From Candidatus Phyllobacterium onerii (lineage in GTDB: Bacteria > Pseudomonadota > Alphaproteobacteria > Rhizobiales > Rhizobiaceae): 64,000 bases of DNA. Numbering within the stretch: the first letter of the stretch is position 1; the number at the start of each line of letters is the position of its first letter. The position numbers were made by a program, and so were the translations under genes. This document shows positions 49,999 through 60,496 of the stretch, piece after piece. The notes below the pieces were generated by a model that was given only the letters and a program-made list of their open reading frames with translations, had not been told where the DNA came from and searched no databases. The stretch is taken from the NCBI RefSeq assembly GCF_028331445.1, contig NZ_JAQMHX010000003.1, forward strand, positions 372,001 through 436,000. The letters run 5' to 3'.

Positions 49999-50895
49999 CT
50001 AGTACGACCAAGTACGTGCTTTCGAGAAAAGAAAATCTCGAAACACGTGCAATTTAGCGGCGTTTTTGATTCCTTCGGGATAGCAGAAGAACGTGTCGAA
50101 GGATGGCAATTCCATCTCCGGCAGGAGCCGGACCAGCGTCGAATCCTTTTCCACCATATAGTCGGGAAGCACGCCGATGCCGACGCCCTTTTGTATGGCG
50201 CGCTTGATCGACAGGAGGTTGTTGATCTGCAGGACAGCGGGTCTCAGATTGCCATCCGTCCGGCCGATCACCTCCAGCCAATTGAGATTGGTGAGATAAG
50301 ACGGCGCAGGCTCGCCGAAACTGACAATGCGATGGGTATCGATTTCCTCGATACTTTCGATCTTGCCATATTTGGCGATATAGGCCGGTGAAGCATAGAC
50401 ATGCATGTGCACGGTAAAGAGCCGCCGCTGGATCAGGTCCGGCTGCTGCGGCTGACGCAGGCGAATAGCGCAATCCGCGTGGCGCATCGTCAGGTCGAGT
50501 TCTTCATTGTCGAAAAGTAACTGCAGCTGAACTTCCGGATAGAGCTCGATGAATTCCTGCACGCGCTCGATAAGCCAGCCCGAACCAAGGCCGACCGTTG
50601 TCGTCACGCGCAATTTGCCCGACGGCCTGTCCTTGCTCTCTGTCAGGCGAGAGCGGACGTTCTCCAGCTTCATAAGGACTTCATGGGCGGTGCGGTAAAG
50701 CACTTCGCCTTGCTCGGTCAGGATAAGACCGCGAGCATGGCGGTGAAACAGCGGAACGCCAACATCCTGCTCAAGCGCACTGACTTGACGGGAAATAGCC
50801 GATTGCGACAGATGCAGGGTCTCGGCGGCATGGGTAAAGGACCCCGCCTCCGCTGCAGCATGGAATATTCGCAATTTGTCCCAATCAAGCGACAT
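49999..50895 (-). CDS. lsrB: LysR-family regulator LsrB/VtlR
   Basis: A 298-aa LysR regulator. The helix-turn-helix is GSFTHAAETLHLSQSAISRQ and the rest is the effector-binding domain. Its place beside trxB with an sRNA just downstream matches LsrB of S. meliloti (oxidative stress, LPS genes) and VtlR of Brucella/Agrobacterium (activates an AbcR sRNA and small proteins). It probably acts on the sRNA at 49681 (inference). It is in the same direction as trxB, 60 bp after it. Confidence 0.88.
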   Translation of the reverse strand: MSLDWDKLRIFHAAAEAGSFTHAAETLHLSQSAISRQVSALEQDVGVPLFHRHARGLILTEQGEVLYRTAHEVLMKLENVRSRLTESKDRPSGKLRVTTTVGLGSGWLIERVQEFIELYPEVQLQLLFDNEELDLTMRHADCAIRLRQPQQPDLIQRRLFTVHMHVYASPAYIAKYGKIESIEEIDTHRIVSFGEPAPSYLTNLNWLEVIGRTDGNLRPAVLQINNLLSIKRAIQKGVGIGVLPDYMVEKDSTLVRLLPEMELPSFDTFFCYPEGIKNAAKLHVFRDFLFSKARTWSY

Positions 50896-50955
50896 CGCGC
50901 AGTCTCTCCCCCATTCCGGCCACGCACATCGAGACCGGCTCTAAATTAACGGCTG

Positions 50956-52041
<1,086 letters not shown>

Positions 52042-52190
52042 TCAACATAGACGGGTTAGCCACAGCTTGTGGCGGAAGCGCGGCGTTTCTAGGAGATTTG
52101 TGGAACCTGTTTGCAACCGTAACGGGATGTGATTACACAGCATGGGGAATCGCCTATGGTGACCGCAATTCTCTTGGGACAGGATGGAAT

Positions 52191-52661
52191 ATGCCTTTGA
52201 AGGCGGATCTCGACGCGATCGACTGGAAAATCCTGAAACAATTGCAGGACAATGGCCGCATCACCAATGTGGAACTGGCGGAACGCGTCGGCATATCGGC
52301 ACCGCCCTGCCTGCGCCGCGTGCGCAAGCTCGAAGAAGCCGGCATCATCCAGGGCTATCGCGCGATCTTGAACGGCGCGATCCTCGGCCAGGATATCGTC
52401 GCGTTCTGCATGATCCGCCTGCACCGCCAGTCTGATGCCGATCTGAAGAATTTCGCCGAGAAAACCAAGAACTGGACGCTCGTGCGCCGCGCCTGGATGG
52501 TTTCCGGCGAGTCAGACTTCCTGCTGCATTGCGTCTCGAGCGATCTGAGCACGTTCCAGAACTTCGTCATCGAAGAATTGACTTCGACGCCCAACGTCGA
52601 CTCCGTTCGAACGTCCCTCACCATCCGTTCGGTCAAGAACGAACCATTGATGGTTCTCTAG
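52191..52661 (+). CDS. Lrp/AsnC-family transcriptional regulator
   Basis: A 156-aa regulator with helix-turn-helix (MPLKADLDAIDWKILKQLQD, RVGISAPPCLRRVRKLEEAG) and a RAM domain. In S. meliloti an lrp gene sits in this same lps block. ATG 52191 has AGGATG upstream. Its stop overlaps the 3' end of the GT25 gene by 4 bp (convergent). Confidence 0.92.
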   Translation: MPLKADLDAIDWKILKQLQDNGRITNVELAERVGISAPPCLRRVRKLEEAGIIQGYRAILNGAILGQDIVAFCMIRLHRQSDADLKNFAEKTKNWTLVRRAWMVSGESDFLLHCVSSDLSTFQNFVIEELTSTPNVDSVRTSLTIRSVKNEPLMVL

Positions 52662-53386
52662 CGGCGGACTTTATTGTACAAGTAGAGCGTGACGCGGTAC
52701 CGGGGGCGCAGAATTTCCCGCTTCAGCCTGCCGGCAAAAGTCTTGTTCTTGCCCTGAACGACCGACCCGCCGAGATCGAAATCGATCTCGCGAATGGTAA
52801 TTGGCCGCGCTGACAATACACGGACGGGATGCAGCCAGCGCATCTGGATCGTCGTATCTACCGGCCGGTCAAATCGTTCCGTTGCCGCAAGAAGCGCAAT
52901 CGCCGCCTCGCGTCCGACGAGTTGCATCTGCATCCCCAGTCCGGGAAGTTCCGGTTCCATGATGCTGTTGGCGCCATCGCGCGCGATTTCAGCCCCCGCC
53001 TCACCCCTCGGCCAGCGCGGAAAGCGGATGTAGTCGGCTGGCCGCACTGTGTCGATCGCCAGTTGCAACTGTGCCGCGAAACCCGCATCCACCTCGACAT
53101 CGTCTTCGATGATGAGACCCGCATCGAGCTTGCGATCGACAATTGCAGCCCAAGCTTTGCGATGCGACAGAAAACAGGCGACCTCGGATTTCCGCAATTC
53201 GAACGGATAGTACGGCCTGTGCAGCGAGCGAGCATAGACGGCGGCAATATCACCCTCGCCCATTGCGAGCGCGTCCACCGCATCGACGATCTCCGCCTTC
53301 ACCGGCAAGCGCTCGATCAATCCGCGAACATGCTCGCCGCGCTTTGTCGCGCGCTCGAGATGGATGATGAAAGCAGTAACAGTCAC
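52658..53386 (-). CDS. Glycosyltransferase family 25 protein (LPS)
   Basis: A 242-aa GT25 enzyme, as in LPS core or lipooligosaccharide synthesis. Blocks IIHLERATKRGEHVRGLIER, FELRKSEVACFLSHRKAWAA and the acidic IEDDVEVD are typical. The start is GTG at 53386, whose first bases overlap the lpsB stop (GTGA), so translation should be coupled. A frame further upstream overlaps lpsB coding sequence. The sugar added is unknown. Confidence 0.85.
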   Translation of the reverse strand: MTVTAFIIHLERATKRGEHVRGLIERLPVKAEIVDAVDALAMGEGDIAAVYARSLHRPYYPFELRKSEVACFLSHRKAWAAIVDRKLDAGLIIEDDVEVDAGFAAQLQLAIDTVRPADYIRFPRWPRGEAGAEIARDGANSIMEPELPGLGMQMQLVGREAAIALLAATERFDRPVDTTIQMRWLHPVRVLSARPITIREIDFDLGGSVVQGKNKTFAGRLKREILRPRYRVTLYLYNKVRR

Positions 53387-54444
53387 GGCCGCGATCCGGC
53401 AGCGAAAAGCTGCTCGTAAACTTCGCCAATACGGCCGGCTTCCTTCTGCAGCGGAAAGTTCTTGCGCACGTGGGCTAGTGCCAGCTTCCCAGCCTCCACA
53501 CACATTGCCGGATCGGCGAGGTAAGGCGCAATTGCCTGTTCAAGCGCGAGCCCGTCACCCGCGGCAACCACAGTTCCTGTCTCCGGTTCGATCATCTCGG
53601 CATAGGCCCCGGCATCGCTCGCCACCACCGCAGTCTGTGAGGCCATGGCCTCAAGCGGTGTCAGGCCGAAGCCCTCGTTGCGCGACGGCGCAACGTAGAG
53701 CGACATGCGGCGATACCAGAGGCGCACATCGGGCACCTCCCCCAGGAACAGGATGCGCTTGCCAAGCCCGGCTTTCGCAATCTTGTCGCGGAGGGCCTGT
53801 TCAAAGCCCTTGTACTCCGCAGTCGTGCGGCCCGTCATGACCGCCGTCCATTGCGGGTGTTGCGGCAGCAACTGAATCATGGCATCGACGAAGAGATCCG
53901 TACCCTTCGAAGGCCGGATACGCCCCGAACAACCAACCAGAAATTCCCCCGGGAGGCCCGAGGCTGCAAACCTGTCCTGATCGTCCTCAGGCGGATGAAA
54001 CAGTTCGGTATCGATACCGTGCATGATGACGGTATGGGGCACCTTCAGGAAGCTTCCGGATTTGCCGCTCGTGGCGATCACTGCGTCCATTCGCCGGATC
54101 AGCCATTTGGTGAAAGGCTGGTGGTCACGTTGCGCAGCTGAAGTGAACAACAGCTTCAATCTCATGCGCAACACATGGCGCATGAGGATGCCGGCAATCA
54201 TTTCATTGTTGCGGCGCGCGTGCCAGATACGAAATGGTCTCGTCTTCGGCTTGAACCAGAGACCGGGGAGCGATGTCCAGCCAATGCTCGGTAGCTCCAC
54301 GGGCAATCCGGGGCCCATGGTGACAATATTGAGGCCATTGGCCCGCTGTAGCGGGATGAGCTGAATGATCGTCGAAGTGACTCCGGAAAGCTTTCGCTTG
54401 AAATTCGGAGCGATCACTTCGACGCTGCTTAGGGGCTCCTGCAC
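53383..54444 (-). CDS. lpsB: LPS-core glycosyltransferase LpsB/WadC-like (GT4)
   Basis: A 353-aa GT4 enzyme. It begins MQEPLSSVEVIAPNFKRKLS and has the donor-site EX7E motif in NEGFGLTPLEAMASQTAVVA, plus VGCSGRIRPSKGTDLFVDAM. Position next to greA, lrp, trxB and lsrB matches S. meliloti lpsB (mannosyltransferase of the LPS core); Brucella WadC is the likely counterpart. Five bp after greA. Confidence 0.85.
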   Translation of the reverse strand: MQEPLSSVEVIAPNFKRKLSGVTSTIIQLIPLQRANGLNIVTMGPGLPVELPSIGWTSLPGLWFKPKTRPFRIWHARRNNEMIAGILMRHVLRMRLKLLFTSAAQRDHQPFTKWLIRRMDAVIATSGKSGSFLKVPHTVIMHGIDTELFHPPEDDQDRFAASGLPGEFLVGCSGRIRPSKGTDLFVDAMIQLLPQHPQWTAVMTGRTTAEYKGFEQALRDKIAKAGLGKRILFLGEVPDVRLWYRRMSLYVAPSRNEGFGLTPLEAMASQTAVVASDAGAYAEMIEPETGTVVAAGDGLALEQAIAPYLADPAMCVEAGKLALAHVRKNFPLQKEAGRIGEVYEQLFAAGSRP

Positions 54445-54449
54445 GAAGT

Positions 54450-54923
54450 CTAGAGGAACCTGAAGCCGATGATTTCGTAAGACCGGGCACCACCGGGTGC
54501 GTTGACTTCGATCGTCTCGCCTTCGCTCTTGCCGATCAGCGCGCGTGCGATGGGCGAGGAAATGGAGATGCGGCCAGCCTTGGGGTCCGCTTCCTGATCG
54601 CCGACGATCTGATACACCTTTTTCTCTTCGGTATCCTCATCGATCAGCTGGATCGTGGCGCCAAATTTGATCTTGTCGCCTGACAGCTTGGAAATATCGA
54701 TGATTTCGGCGCGTGCCGTATAATCCTCGAGCTCGCCGACCCGGCCTTCATTGTGGCTCTGGGCTTCCTTGGCGGCATGATATTCGGCGTTTTCCGAAAG
54801 GTCGCCATGGGCGCGCGCTTCCGAGATTGCCGCAATAATACGTGGACGTTCTTCCTGCTGGCGCCAGCGCAGCTCCTCCTTGAGCTTGTCGAATCCAGCC
54901 TGAGTCATCGGGACCTTTTCCAT
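54450..54923 (-). CDS. greA: Transcription elongation factor GreA
   Basis: A 157-aa factor that stimulates RNA cleavage in backtracked RNA polymerase. N-terminal coiled coil includes [20 protein letters not shown] with the conserved acidic tip; the C-terminal domain has [18 protein letters not shown]. The GGAGAGGGC site before ATG 54923 rules out the longer frame. It leads the greA-lpsB-GT25 unit. Confidence 0.97.
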   Translation of the reverse strand: MEKVPMTQAGFDKLKEELRWRQQEERPRIIAAISEARAHGDLSENAEYHAAKEAQSHNEGRVGELEDYTARAEIIDISKLSGDKIKFGATIQLIDEDTEEKKVYQIVGDQEADPKAGRISISSPIARALIGKSEGETIEVNAPGGARSYEIIGFRFL

Positions 54924-55212
54924 GCCCTCTCCTTTCGTAGTCAATGTCGAACGGCATCGATCGATGCCCCTCGACACAAAAAGAAAACGGTCGCCGAAGC
55001 TCAAGACTTCGGAACCGTTCAGTCATTCGTCCCTTAATATAGCACCGATTCCGGCGAATTCACGTAGAAAGTGGAAAATGTCGCACGTCGGGAATTTGCG
55101 CAGGCAAATCAATCTCGCAGACGCGACAATTCACATCACTGTGAGACGACCGGATTGGCGAATTATGCACAAAATGCGTTCATCTATCGAACGACGAAGA
55201 GGATCGCCGTCA

Positions 55213-56349
55213 ATGAAACAAGGACCAAAGATTGCTGCTGCGGGCCTGTTTGCGGTCTTGATATCGATGCCCCTGACCGCTCTCGCCAAGGATTTCAAGA
55301 CTGAAACGGTGACGCTCTCTGCTGAGACGATAGCAGATGGACTTGATCATCCGTGGGGCCTCGCCTTCCTGCCCGACGGCGCACTCCTGGTGACGGAGCG
55401 CGGTGGTACGATGCGCATCGTCAAGGACGGTAAAGTGTCGAAGCCCGTTGCCAATGTTCCCAAGGTCGTCGTCAAGGGTGAAGGTGGTCTGCTCGATGTC
55501 GCGCTTGCGCCGGACTTTGCCAAGAGTGGAAACATCTATTTCAGCTACACAGAACCACGCCAGAACGGTACCGGCACCGTCATGGCGGGTGCGCGTCTCG
55601 TTAGCAATGGCGACGGAGCCGAACTCGAAAATGTCTCGGTTCTGCTATCGGTAAAGCAAAGCACCAAGGGATCGGCGCATTTCGGCTCGCGTGTTCTCGT
55701 TGCACCCGATGGCAAGCTTTTCGTTACGATGGGCGATCAGGGTACGATGAAGCGCTCGCAAGATTTCAGAGATGAGGCGGGCTCCATACTCCGCATCAAT
55801 GCGGATGGCACCATTCCGGCGGACAATCCATTCGCCGACGGCAAAAAAGGCCTGCCGCAAATCTGGTCCAAGGGCCACCGTAATCCGCAAGGGGCTGTCT
55901 GGGATCCCATCACGGATTCATTGATCACTGTGGAACACGGCGCCAGGGGCGGCGATGAAGTCAACCAGCCCCAAGCGGGCAAGAATTACGGTTGGCCCGT
56001 CATAACCTACGGCGTGGACTATTCCGGCGCGAAAATCGGCGTCGGCACCCATGCAAAGGGCTACGAGCAACCGATTTACTATTGGGACCCTTCGATCGCC
56101 CCCTCCGGGCTCGCCGTATATGAAGGATCGATGTTCCCTGAGTGGAAGGGTGACCTTCTCGTAGGTGCCCTCAAATTCGAGATGCTCGTGCGTCTGGACC
56201 GCGACAAGAAAGGCGCCATCAAGGGTGAGGAACGGATGCTCAAGGGCGAGTTTGGCCGCGTCCGCGACGTGCGGGTTGCGTCCGATGGCTCGATCTACCT
56301 TCTCACCGATGAAGGCGATGGGAAAATCATACGGCTGACACGCGCATAA
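55213..56349 (+). CDS. Periplasmic PQQ-dependent sugar dehydrogenase-like protein
   Basis: A 378-aa exported beta-propeller of the soluble aldose sugar dehydrogenase (YliI/GDH-B) type. The signal peptide ends near ALA-KD. Blocks DHPWGLAFLPDGALLVTERG, GEGGLLDVALAPDFAKSGNI, WSKGHRNPQGAVWDP, EHGARGGDEVN and GKNYGWPVITYG are typical. PQQ itself must come from elsewhere. ATG 55213 starts the signal peptide. The 289-bp gap to greA carries divergent promoters but no gene. Confidence 0.92.
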   Translation: MKQGPKIAAAGLFAVLISMPLTALAKDFKTETVTLSAETIADGLDHPWGLAFLPDGALLVTERGGTMRIVKDGKVSKPVANVPKVVVKGEGGLLDVALAPDFAKSGNIYFSYTEPRQNGTGTVMAGARLVSNGDGAELENVSVLLSVKQSTKGSAHFGSRVLVAPDGKLFVTMGDQGTMKRSQDFRDEAGSILRINADGTIPADNPFADGKKGLPQIWSKGHRNPQGAVWDPITDSLITVEHGARGGDEVNQPQAGKNYGWPVITYGVDYSGAKIGVGTHAKGYEQPIYYWDPSIAPSGLAVYEGSMFPEWKGDLLVGALKFEMLVRLDRDKKGAIKGEERMLKGEFGRVRDVRVASDGSIYLLTDEGDGKIIRLTRA

Positions 56350-56412
56350 CGTTTGTAGCACCCTTGCCGCCGTGAACTGCAATCGCTAGACAGCGATCAA
56401 TGCGGACCTTTG

Positions 56413-57333
56413 ATGACCGCCCTATTTCGCAGGATTCTCATGACGCATGGACGTGCCAACACTTTGCTGCTTCTCGCCGGAGCGATCTGGGGTTTTGGCT
56501 TCGTCGCCCAGTCCAGCGCGATGGGCAGCGTCGGGCCATTCATGTTTGTCACCCTGCGTTTTTTCCTCGCCGCCCTGACCATCATGCCGCTGGCCGTTCG
56601 CGAAGCGAAGGCTGCGCCGGTGAAATTGACGCGCGCCGATTATTACGGCTTCTTTTTCATCGGTGTTCTGCTCTTTTCCGGGGCCGCGCTGCAGCAGGTC
56701 GGCATGCAGACGACGTCCGTCACCAATGCCGGCTTTCTGACCGGCCTATACGTGGTCATGGTGCCGTTTCTCGGCGTCATTCTGTTTTGGCAGTGGCCTC
56801 ATGCGGTTGTCTGGCCCTGCGCCTTGACGGCGCTTGCCGGCATTTATCTGTTGTCCGGAGGACATCTCGAAGGGCTGACGGCCGGTGATTTGCTCATCGT
56901 AGCCTGCGCCATATTCTGGGCGTTGCAGATTATCTTTATCAATCGCATCGGCATGAAAAGCGGTAGACCCATCATGTTGTCGCTGGTTCAGTTCATGGTC
57001 TGCGGCTTGCTTGGCCTCGTGGCGACGCTATCCACCGAGCGCACCGAACTCTTCTCGATCCTGGCGGCCGCGCCGGAAATCCTCTTTGCGGGGGTGATCT
57101 CATCCGGCATCGGCTTCACGCTTCAAGTGGTTGGACAGCGTTTCACCACGGCTCCGCAGGCAGCAATCATGCTGTCTTCCGAAGCGCTTTTTGCGGCGCT
57201 TTTCGGCGCCATATTGTTGGGTGAACGCATGTCGCTTCAGGGTGTAGCGGGTTGCGCCCTCATCTTCTTCGCAATGATCGCCGTCGAACTGATACCTGCT
57301 TTGCGGAGCCGGATCAGGGTCAGGACCCCTTAA
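56413..57333 (+). CDS. EamA/DMT-family transporter
   Basis: A 306-aa, ten-helix exporter made of two EamA repeats (LLLLAGAIWGFGFVAQSSAM and DLLIVACAIFWALQIIFINR). The second has SSEALFAALFGAILLGERMS. Substrate unknown. Starts at 56413 or at ATG 56440 are possible; neither has a clear site. Confidence 0.9.
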   Translation: MTALFRRILMTHGRANTLLLLAGAIWGFGFVAQSSAMGSVGPFMFVTLRFFLAALTIMPLAVREAKAAPVKLTRADYYGFFFIGVLLFSGAALQQVGMQTTSVTNAGFLTGLYVVMVPFLGVILFWQWPHAVVWPCALTALAGIYLLSGGHLEGLTAGDLLIVACAIFWALQIIFINRIGMKSGRPIMLSLVQFMVCGLLGLVATLSTERTELFSILAAAPEILFAGVISSGIGFTLQVVGQRFTTAPQAAIMLSSEALFAALFGAILLGERMSLQGVAGCALIFFAMIAVELIPALRSRIRVRTP

Positions 57334-57336
57334 GTC

Positions 57337-57687
57337 TCAGGCCTTGAAGATCAGCGTCGCGCCACCGGCTATCAACACAAAACCGGCTACGTGCTGCCAG
57401 GTGAAGGATTCCTTCAGGTAAAATACTGAAAACAGGCTGAACACGACCAGCGTGATGACTTCCTGCATCGTTTTCAGCTCGGCTGTCGTATAGACCGTGT
57501 GACCGATGCGGTTGGCAGGAATGGCCAGCCAATATTCCATCAGCGCAATACCCCAGCTGATGAAAACCACCAGCGTGAGCGGCGCCATCGGATATTTCAA
57601 ATGGCCGTACCAGGCAAAAGTCATGAACACATTCGACGCCGCAAGCAGAAAGATCGGCATGAGGTAGGGTGAAAACAGAGATGTCAT
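57337..57687 (-). CDS. DUF486 small membrane protein
   Basis: A 116-aa, four-helix protein of DUF486/DMT type (FLLAASNVFMTFAWYGHL, AIPANRIGHTVYTTAELKTM). Function unknown. Convergent with the EamA gene, stops 4 bp apart. Confidence 0.9.
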   Translation of the reverse strand: MTSLFSPYLMPIFLLAASNVFMTFAWYGHLKYPMAPLTLVVFISWGIALMEYWLAIPANRIGHTVYTTAELKTMQEVITLVVFSLFSVFYLKESFTWQHVAGFVLIAGGATLIFKA

Positions 57688-57879
57688 GGATGGTTTCCGG
57701 GAGGAAGGACAAGGAAAAACAGTTGCCGCGGTGATTGCAGCAAAATCAAGCAGGGATCAACCAGCATCAGATCACATTTTCGACGCAGGTCTTAAGAGCG
57801 ACGCTGACCTTTCCTTTACAATTTGCCTCTATTTTTAGCTGCATCCGCCTGCGTAACGGGGCAAAGGGGATGTGGTGAC

Positions 57880-58869
57880 ATGAGTATTGCGTTGTCGTCC
57901 GCCGTGCGTTTCAGGCACCTTTCGATCATGCTTGTCCTTTTCACGTCGACGGCGCTGAGCAGTTGCGGCATGGGCGATGTACGGCGACCCATGGCGGATG
58001 TTGGCAGCGGGGACACGTCAGTTGCCAGCCAATCGCTTGCAAGCGAAGAAAGCACGCAGGTCACCGCCGAAGAACCCCAGCAGCAATCGACCCCGCAGTC
58101 TGACGATATTGCCACACAGCAGCCCGAAGTCCTTTCCGTACCGGACGCTGAACCGCAACAGGATAGAATTATCGTACCGGAGGCTCCGCAAGTCGCAGAG
58201 CCGAAGCCCTACTCACTGCCGGAATCCGAACCGGCCTCCGACGACGCCGAAAGCTACGGCTATGCGGGCGGCATCAGGGATCCCATTGCGCGCAGCGAAA
58301 GTGCGCTCGCCATGTCGGGCAGTGACATTGCCTGTCGTACCCAGCTTAAACAGCTTGGCGTTGTGTTTCAGGAACGGGAACCCATCAATGACGGAGGCGT
58401 CTGCAAGATCGACCACCCGCTGACTGTCAGCGGATTTGCCAGTGGACGCATCAGGCTCAAGCCGAGTGCCACGCTGAATTGCCAGATGACCCTTGCTTTC
58501 GCACGTTGGGTCAAAGGCGATCTCGCACCCTCAACGCGCCTGCGTTATCTTTCCGGTATCAACACGATTCATCAGGCGTCGAGCTATTCCTGCCGCACGA
58601 TGAGCAACCAGCGCGGGAGAAGCATGTCGGAACATTCCAAGGGGAACGCGCTCGACATTTCGAAGATCACGCTCAACAATGGCAAGGATATCCAGGTGCA
58701 AAAGCCCGGCTGGTTCTCATTCCGCCAGCGCGGGCTCCTCAACACGGTACGCTCCGATGCCTGCGATTACTTCTCGACGGTTCTTGGTCCCGGCTATGAC
58801 AGGTTTCATCGCACGCATTTCCATTTCGATCTGATGCAACGCCGGAGCGGACATCGCGCCTGCCGCTGA
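57880..58869 (+). CDS. Extensin-like lipoprotein with peptidase-like domain
   Basis: A 329-aa lipoprotein: signal with lipobox LSSC near residue 27, a Pro/Glu/Gln-rich disordered stretch to about 150, and a C-terminal extensin-like (PF06904) domain. Motifs SEHSKGNALDIS and RTHFHFDL give the His-Asp-His pattern of LAS/M15-type zinc peptidases, and four cysteines could form two disulfides. A cell-wall role is likely. ATG 57880 starts the signal peptide. Confidence 0.85.
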   Translation: MSIALSSAVRFRHLSIMLVLFTSTALSSCGMGDVRRPMADVGSGDTSVASQSLASEESTQVTAEEPQQQSTPQSDDIATQQPEVLSVPDAEPQQDRIIVPEAPQVAEPKPYSLPESEPASDDAESYGYAGGIRDPIARSESALAMSGSDIACRTQLKQLGVVFQEREPINDGGVCKIDHPLTVSGFASGRIRLKPSATLNCQMTLAFARWVKGDLAPSTRLRYLSGINTIHQASSYSCRTMSNQRGRSMSEHSKGNALDISKITLNNGKDIQVQKPGWFSFRQRGLLNTVRSDACDYFSTVLGPGYDRFHRTHFHFDLMQRRSGHRACR

Positions 58870-58879
58870 CGCCGCCTTT

Positions 58880-58998
58880 ACCCTCCCCCTTGTGGGGAGG
58901 GAGGCTGCGCAGCAGCTGGGAGGGGCTCTTCTTCCGTTTAAGTCAAGAAAACCCCTTCCCGTCGCTCCGCTCCGTCCCTCCTCACAAGGGGGAGGGTG
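58880..58998. repeat. Intergenic inverted repeat, CCCTCCCCCTTGTG type
   Basis: Left arm 58880-58902 (ACCCTCCCCCTTGTGGGGAG) and right arm 58974-58998 are inverted copies with one or two differences, about 120 bp overall. It lies between the convergent extensin-like and ltrA genes. The arms recall the shorter palindrome at 40042. Typical of rhizobial intergenic repeats. Confidence 0.7.
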
Positions 58999-59035
58999 AG
59001 AAGCGGCCACCTTCGGCCCATGCTAAATCCAACTT

Positions 59036-60256
59036 TTACGGCCTGTAGTGTTTGACAGGGCTGTCGGCCTTCACCTGGCCAAAATACTCCCAGATCGTGA
59101 CGATGATCAGAATGCCGGTGGTGAGGGAGCCGAGCACCAATGGCGACAGTCCGCCAGCAAATAACGCAAGCATCGCGCACAATCCCAGACCGATCATATG
59201 AGACAGTGGCGGTCTTCCGGCGATATAGAACTTGAACAGCAGATTCCCGACAAGATAAAGCGCCGTACCACCAATTGACGTCCAGATCGTCGCGGCGTCC
59301 GAATGGCCCGTCGGATGCGCAAGAATAAGCTCATCCGATACTGCAACGACGATGATACCGGCCACAAGCAGAACGTGAACATAGGTGTAGGCCACCCGGG
59401 CGATCCTGCCGGGATCGTCGGTCGCCGCAATCTTGTGATGGCCGGCCGATTGCCCGACATTGAAATAGACCAGCCACATGGCAACAGAAGCAACGAAGGT
59501 CGTCAGAAATGCCGAAAAGGAGATGAAATTCCATTCCCGATCGGCGAAAGTCGCGCCGGAAACGAGGATGGACTCTCCAAGTGCGATAATGACAAACAGC
59601 GCGGCCCGCTCCGCCATGTACTCACCATCGACATCCCACTCTCCTGTCGAAGATGCCCCAAGGCGGAATGTCCAGAAACCAAGGGCTGGTCCCACCACTT
59701 CTATTCCCAGAGCTATTGCCCAAAAAACAAGCCGATGTTCCGGTTCGGCGAAACCGCCGGCAATCCAGAATGAGCCCGACACGGCGAGCCAGATCGCGAT
59801 CCGCAGGTAGTTGCGGTAATTGGCCCGATTGTGGTGTCGGAGCACCCACACCATGAAAACCGACCTGCCGAGCTGCATGAAGACGAAAGCGCAGGCGAAC
59901 ACCAATCCACGAGCCTCGAAGGCAGTGGGGATCGACGTCGAAAGCACAAGCCCGGCCAGCATCAGCACGAACAACATTGTGCGCACCGGCGGTGTCGCCG
60001 GATCGAGCCAATTGGTGCACCACATCGTATAGACCCAGACCCACCAGACTGCCAAAAGGAGCAGCGCGCTTTCGACGAGCCCCTTGAGGCTGAGATCATG
60101 CAGCAGCAAGTGCGATATCTGTGTGATGGCGAAGACGAATACGAGATCGAAAAAGAGTTCGACGAAGTCGACTTTCGCGCTGTTCGCATCGCCGCGCTTG
60201 CGGGAGTAGTCTTGAATTGCTCCGAAAAAAGCCACGTTTTTGCCCCAATTTTTCAT
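59036..60256 (-). CDS. Low-temperature-requirement A (LtrA) family membrane protein
   Basis: A 406-aa LtrA-family protein with about ten helices. VDFVELFFDLVFVFAITQIS near the start and AERAALFVIIALGESILVSG in the middle are the family signatures. Function unclear; first known from cold growth of Listeria. I prefer ATG 60256; a TTG at 60271 is in frame but falls in a direct repeat and has no ribosome site. Confidence 0.9.
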   Translation of the reverse strand: MKNWGKNVAFFGAIQDYSRKRGDANSAKVDFVELFFDLVFVFAITQISHLLLHDLSLKGLVESALLLLAVWWVWVYTMWCTNWLDPATPPVRTMLFVLMLAGLVLSTSIPTAFEARGLVFACAFVFMQLGRSVFMVWVLRHHNRANYRNYLRIAIWLAVSGSFWIAGGFAEPEHRLVFWAIALGIEVVGPALGFWTFRLGASSTGEWDVDGEYMAERAALFVIIALGESILVSGATFADREWNFISFSAFLTTFVASVAMWLVYFNVGQSAGHHKIAATDDPGRIARVAYTYVHVLLVAGIIVVAVSDELILAHPTGHSDAATIWTSIGGTALYLVGNLLFKFYIAGRPPLSHMIGLGLCAMLALFAGGLSPLVLGSLTTGILIIVTIWEYFGQVKADSPVKHYRP

Positions 60257-60269
60257 ACGCTTTTTGCTC

Positions 60270-60310
60270 AAAATGGAATACTTTTTACCAAAAATGGAAT
60301 GCTTTTTTCC
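60270..60310 (-). repeat. Two 20-bp direct repeats just upstream of ltrA
   Basis: AAAATGGAATACTTTTTACC (60270-60289) and AAAATGGAATGCTTTTTTCC (60291-60310), 18 of 20 identical, 21 bp apart (two helical turns). This spacing is typical of tandem operator sites on one face of DNA. Confidence 0.6.
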
Positions 60311-60390
60311 CGAAGCGGCGCAAGAATTTGATCGCCACTTAATCGCATCAGAATGAATCTGTCATCCGGTAATTGATGGGAACGTCGCGT

Positions 60391-60418
60391 GAATAAGTTC
60401 TCAGCTGAGAACTTATTC
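60391..60418. promoter_or_regulatory. Perfect 28-bp palindrome between ltrA and the VOC gene
   Basis: GAATAAGTTCTCAG (60391-60404) and CTGAGAACTTATTC (60405-60418) are exact inverted copies with no spacer. It lies in a divergent intergenic region, 79 bp before the VOC gene. An operator for a dimeric regulator is the most likely reading; a terminator is unlikely without a T run. Confidence 0.6.
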
Positions 60419-60496
60419 CTATTTTACTCCTGACAAAAGGGCCTTGCCAATGTCTTTTGTGTCCCTGTTTAATGCGGTGACTCACAAAATTACAGG

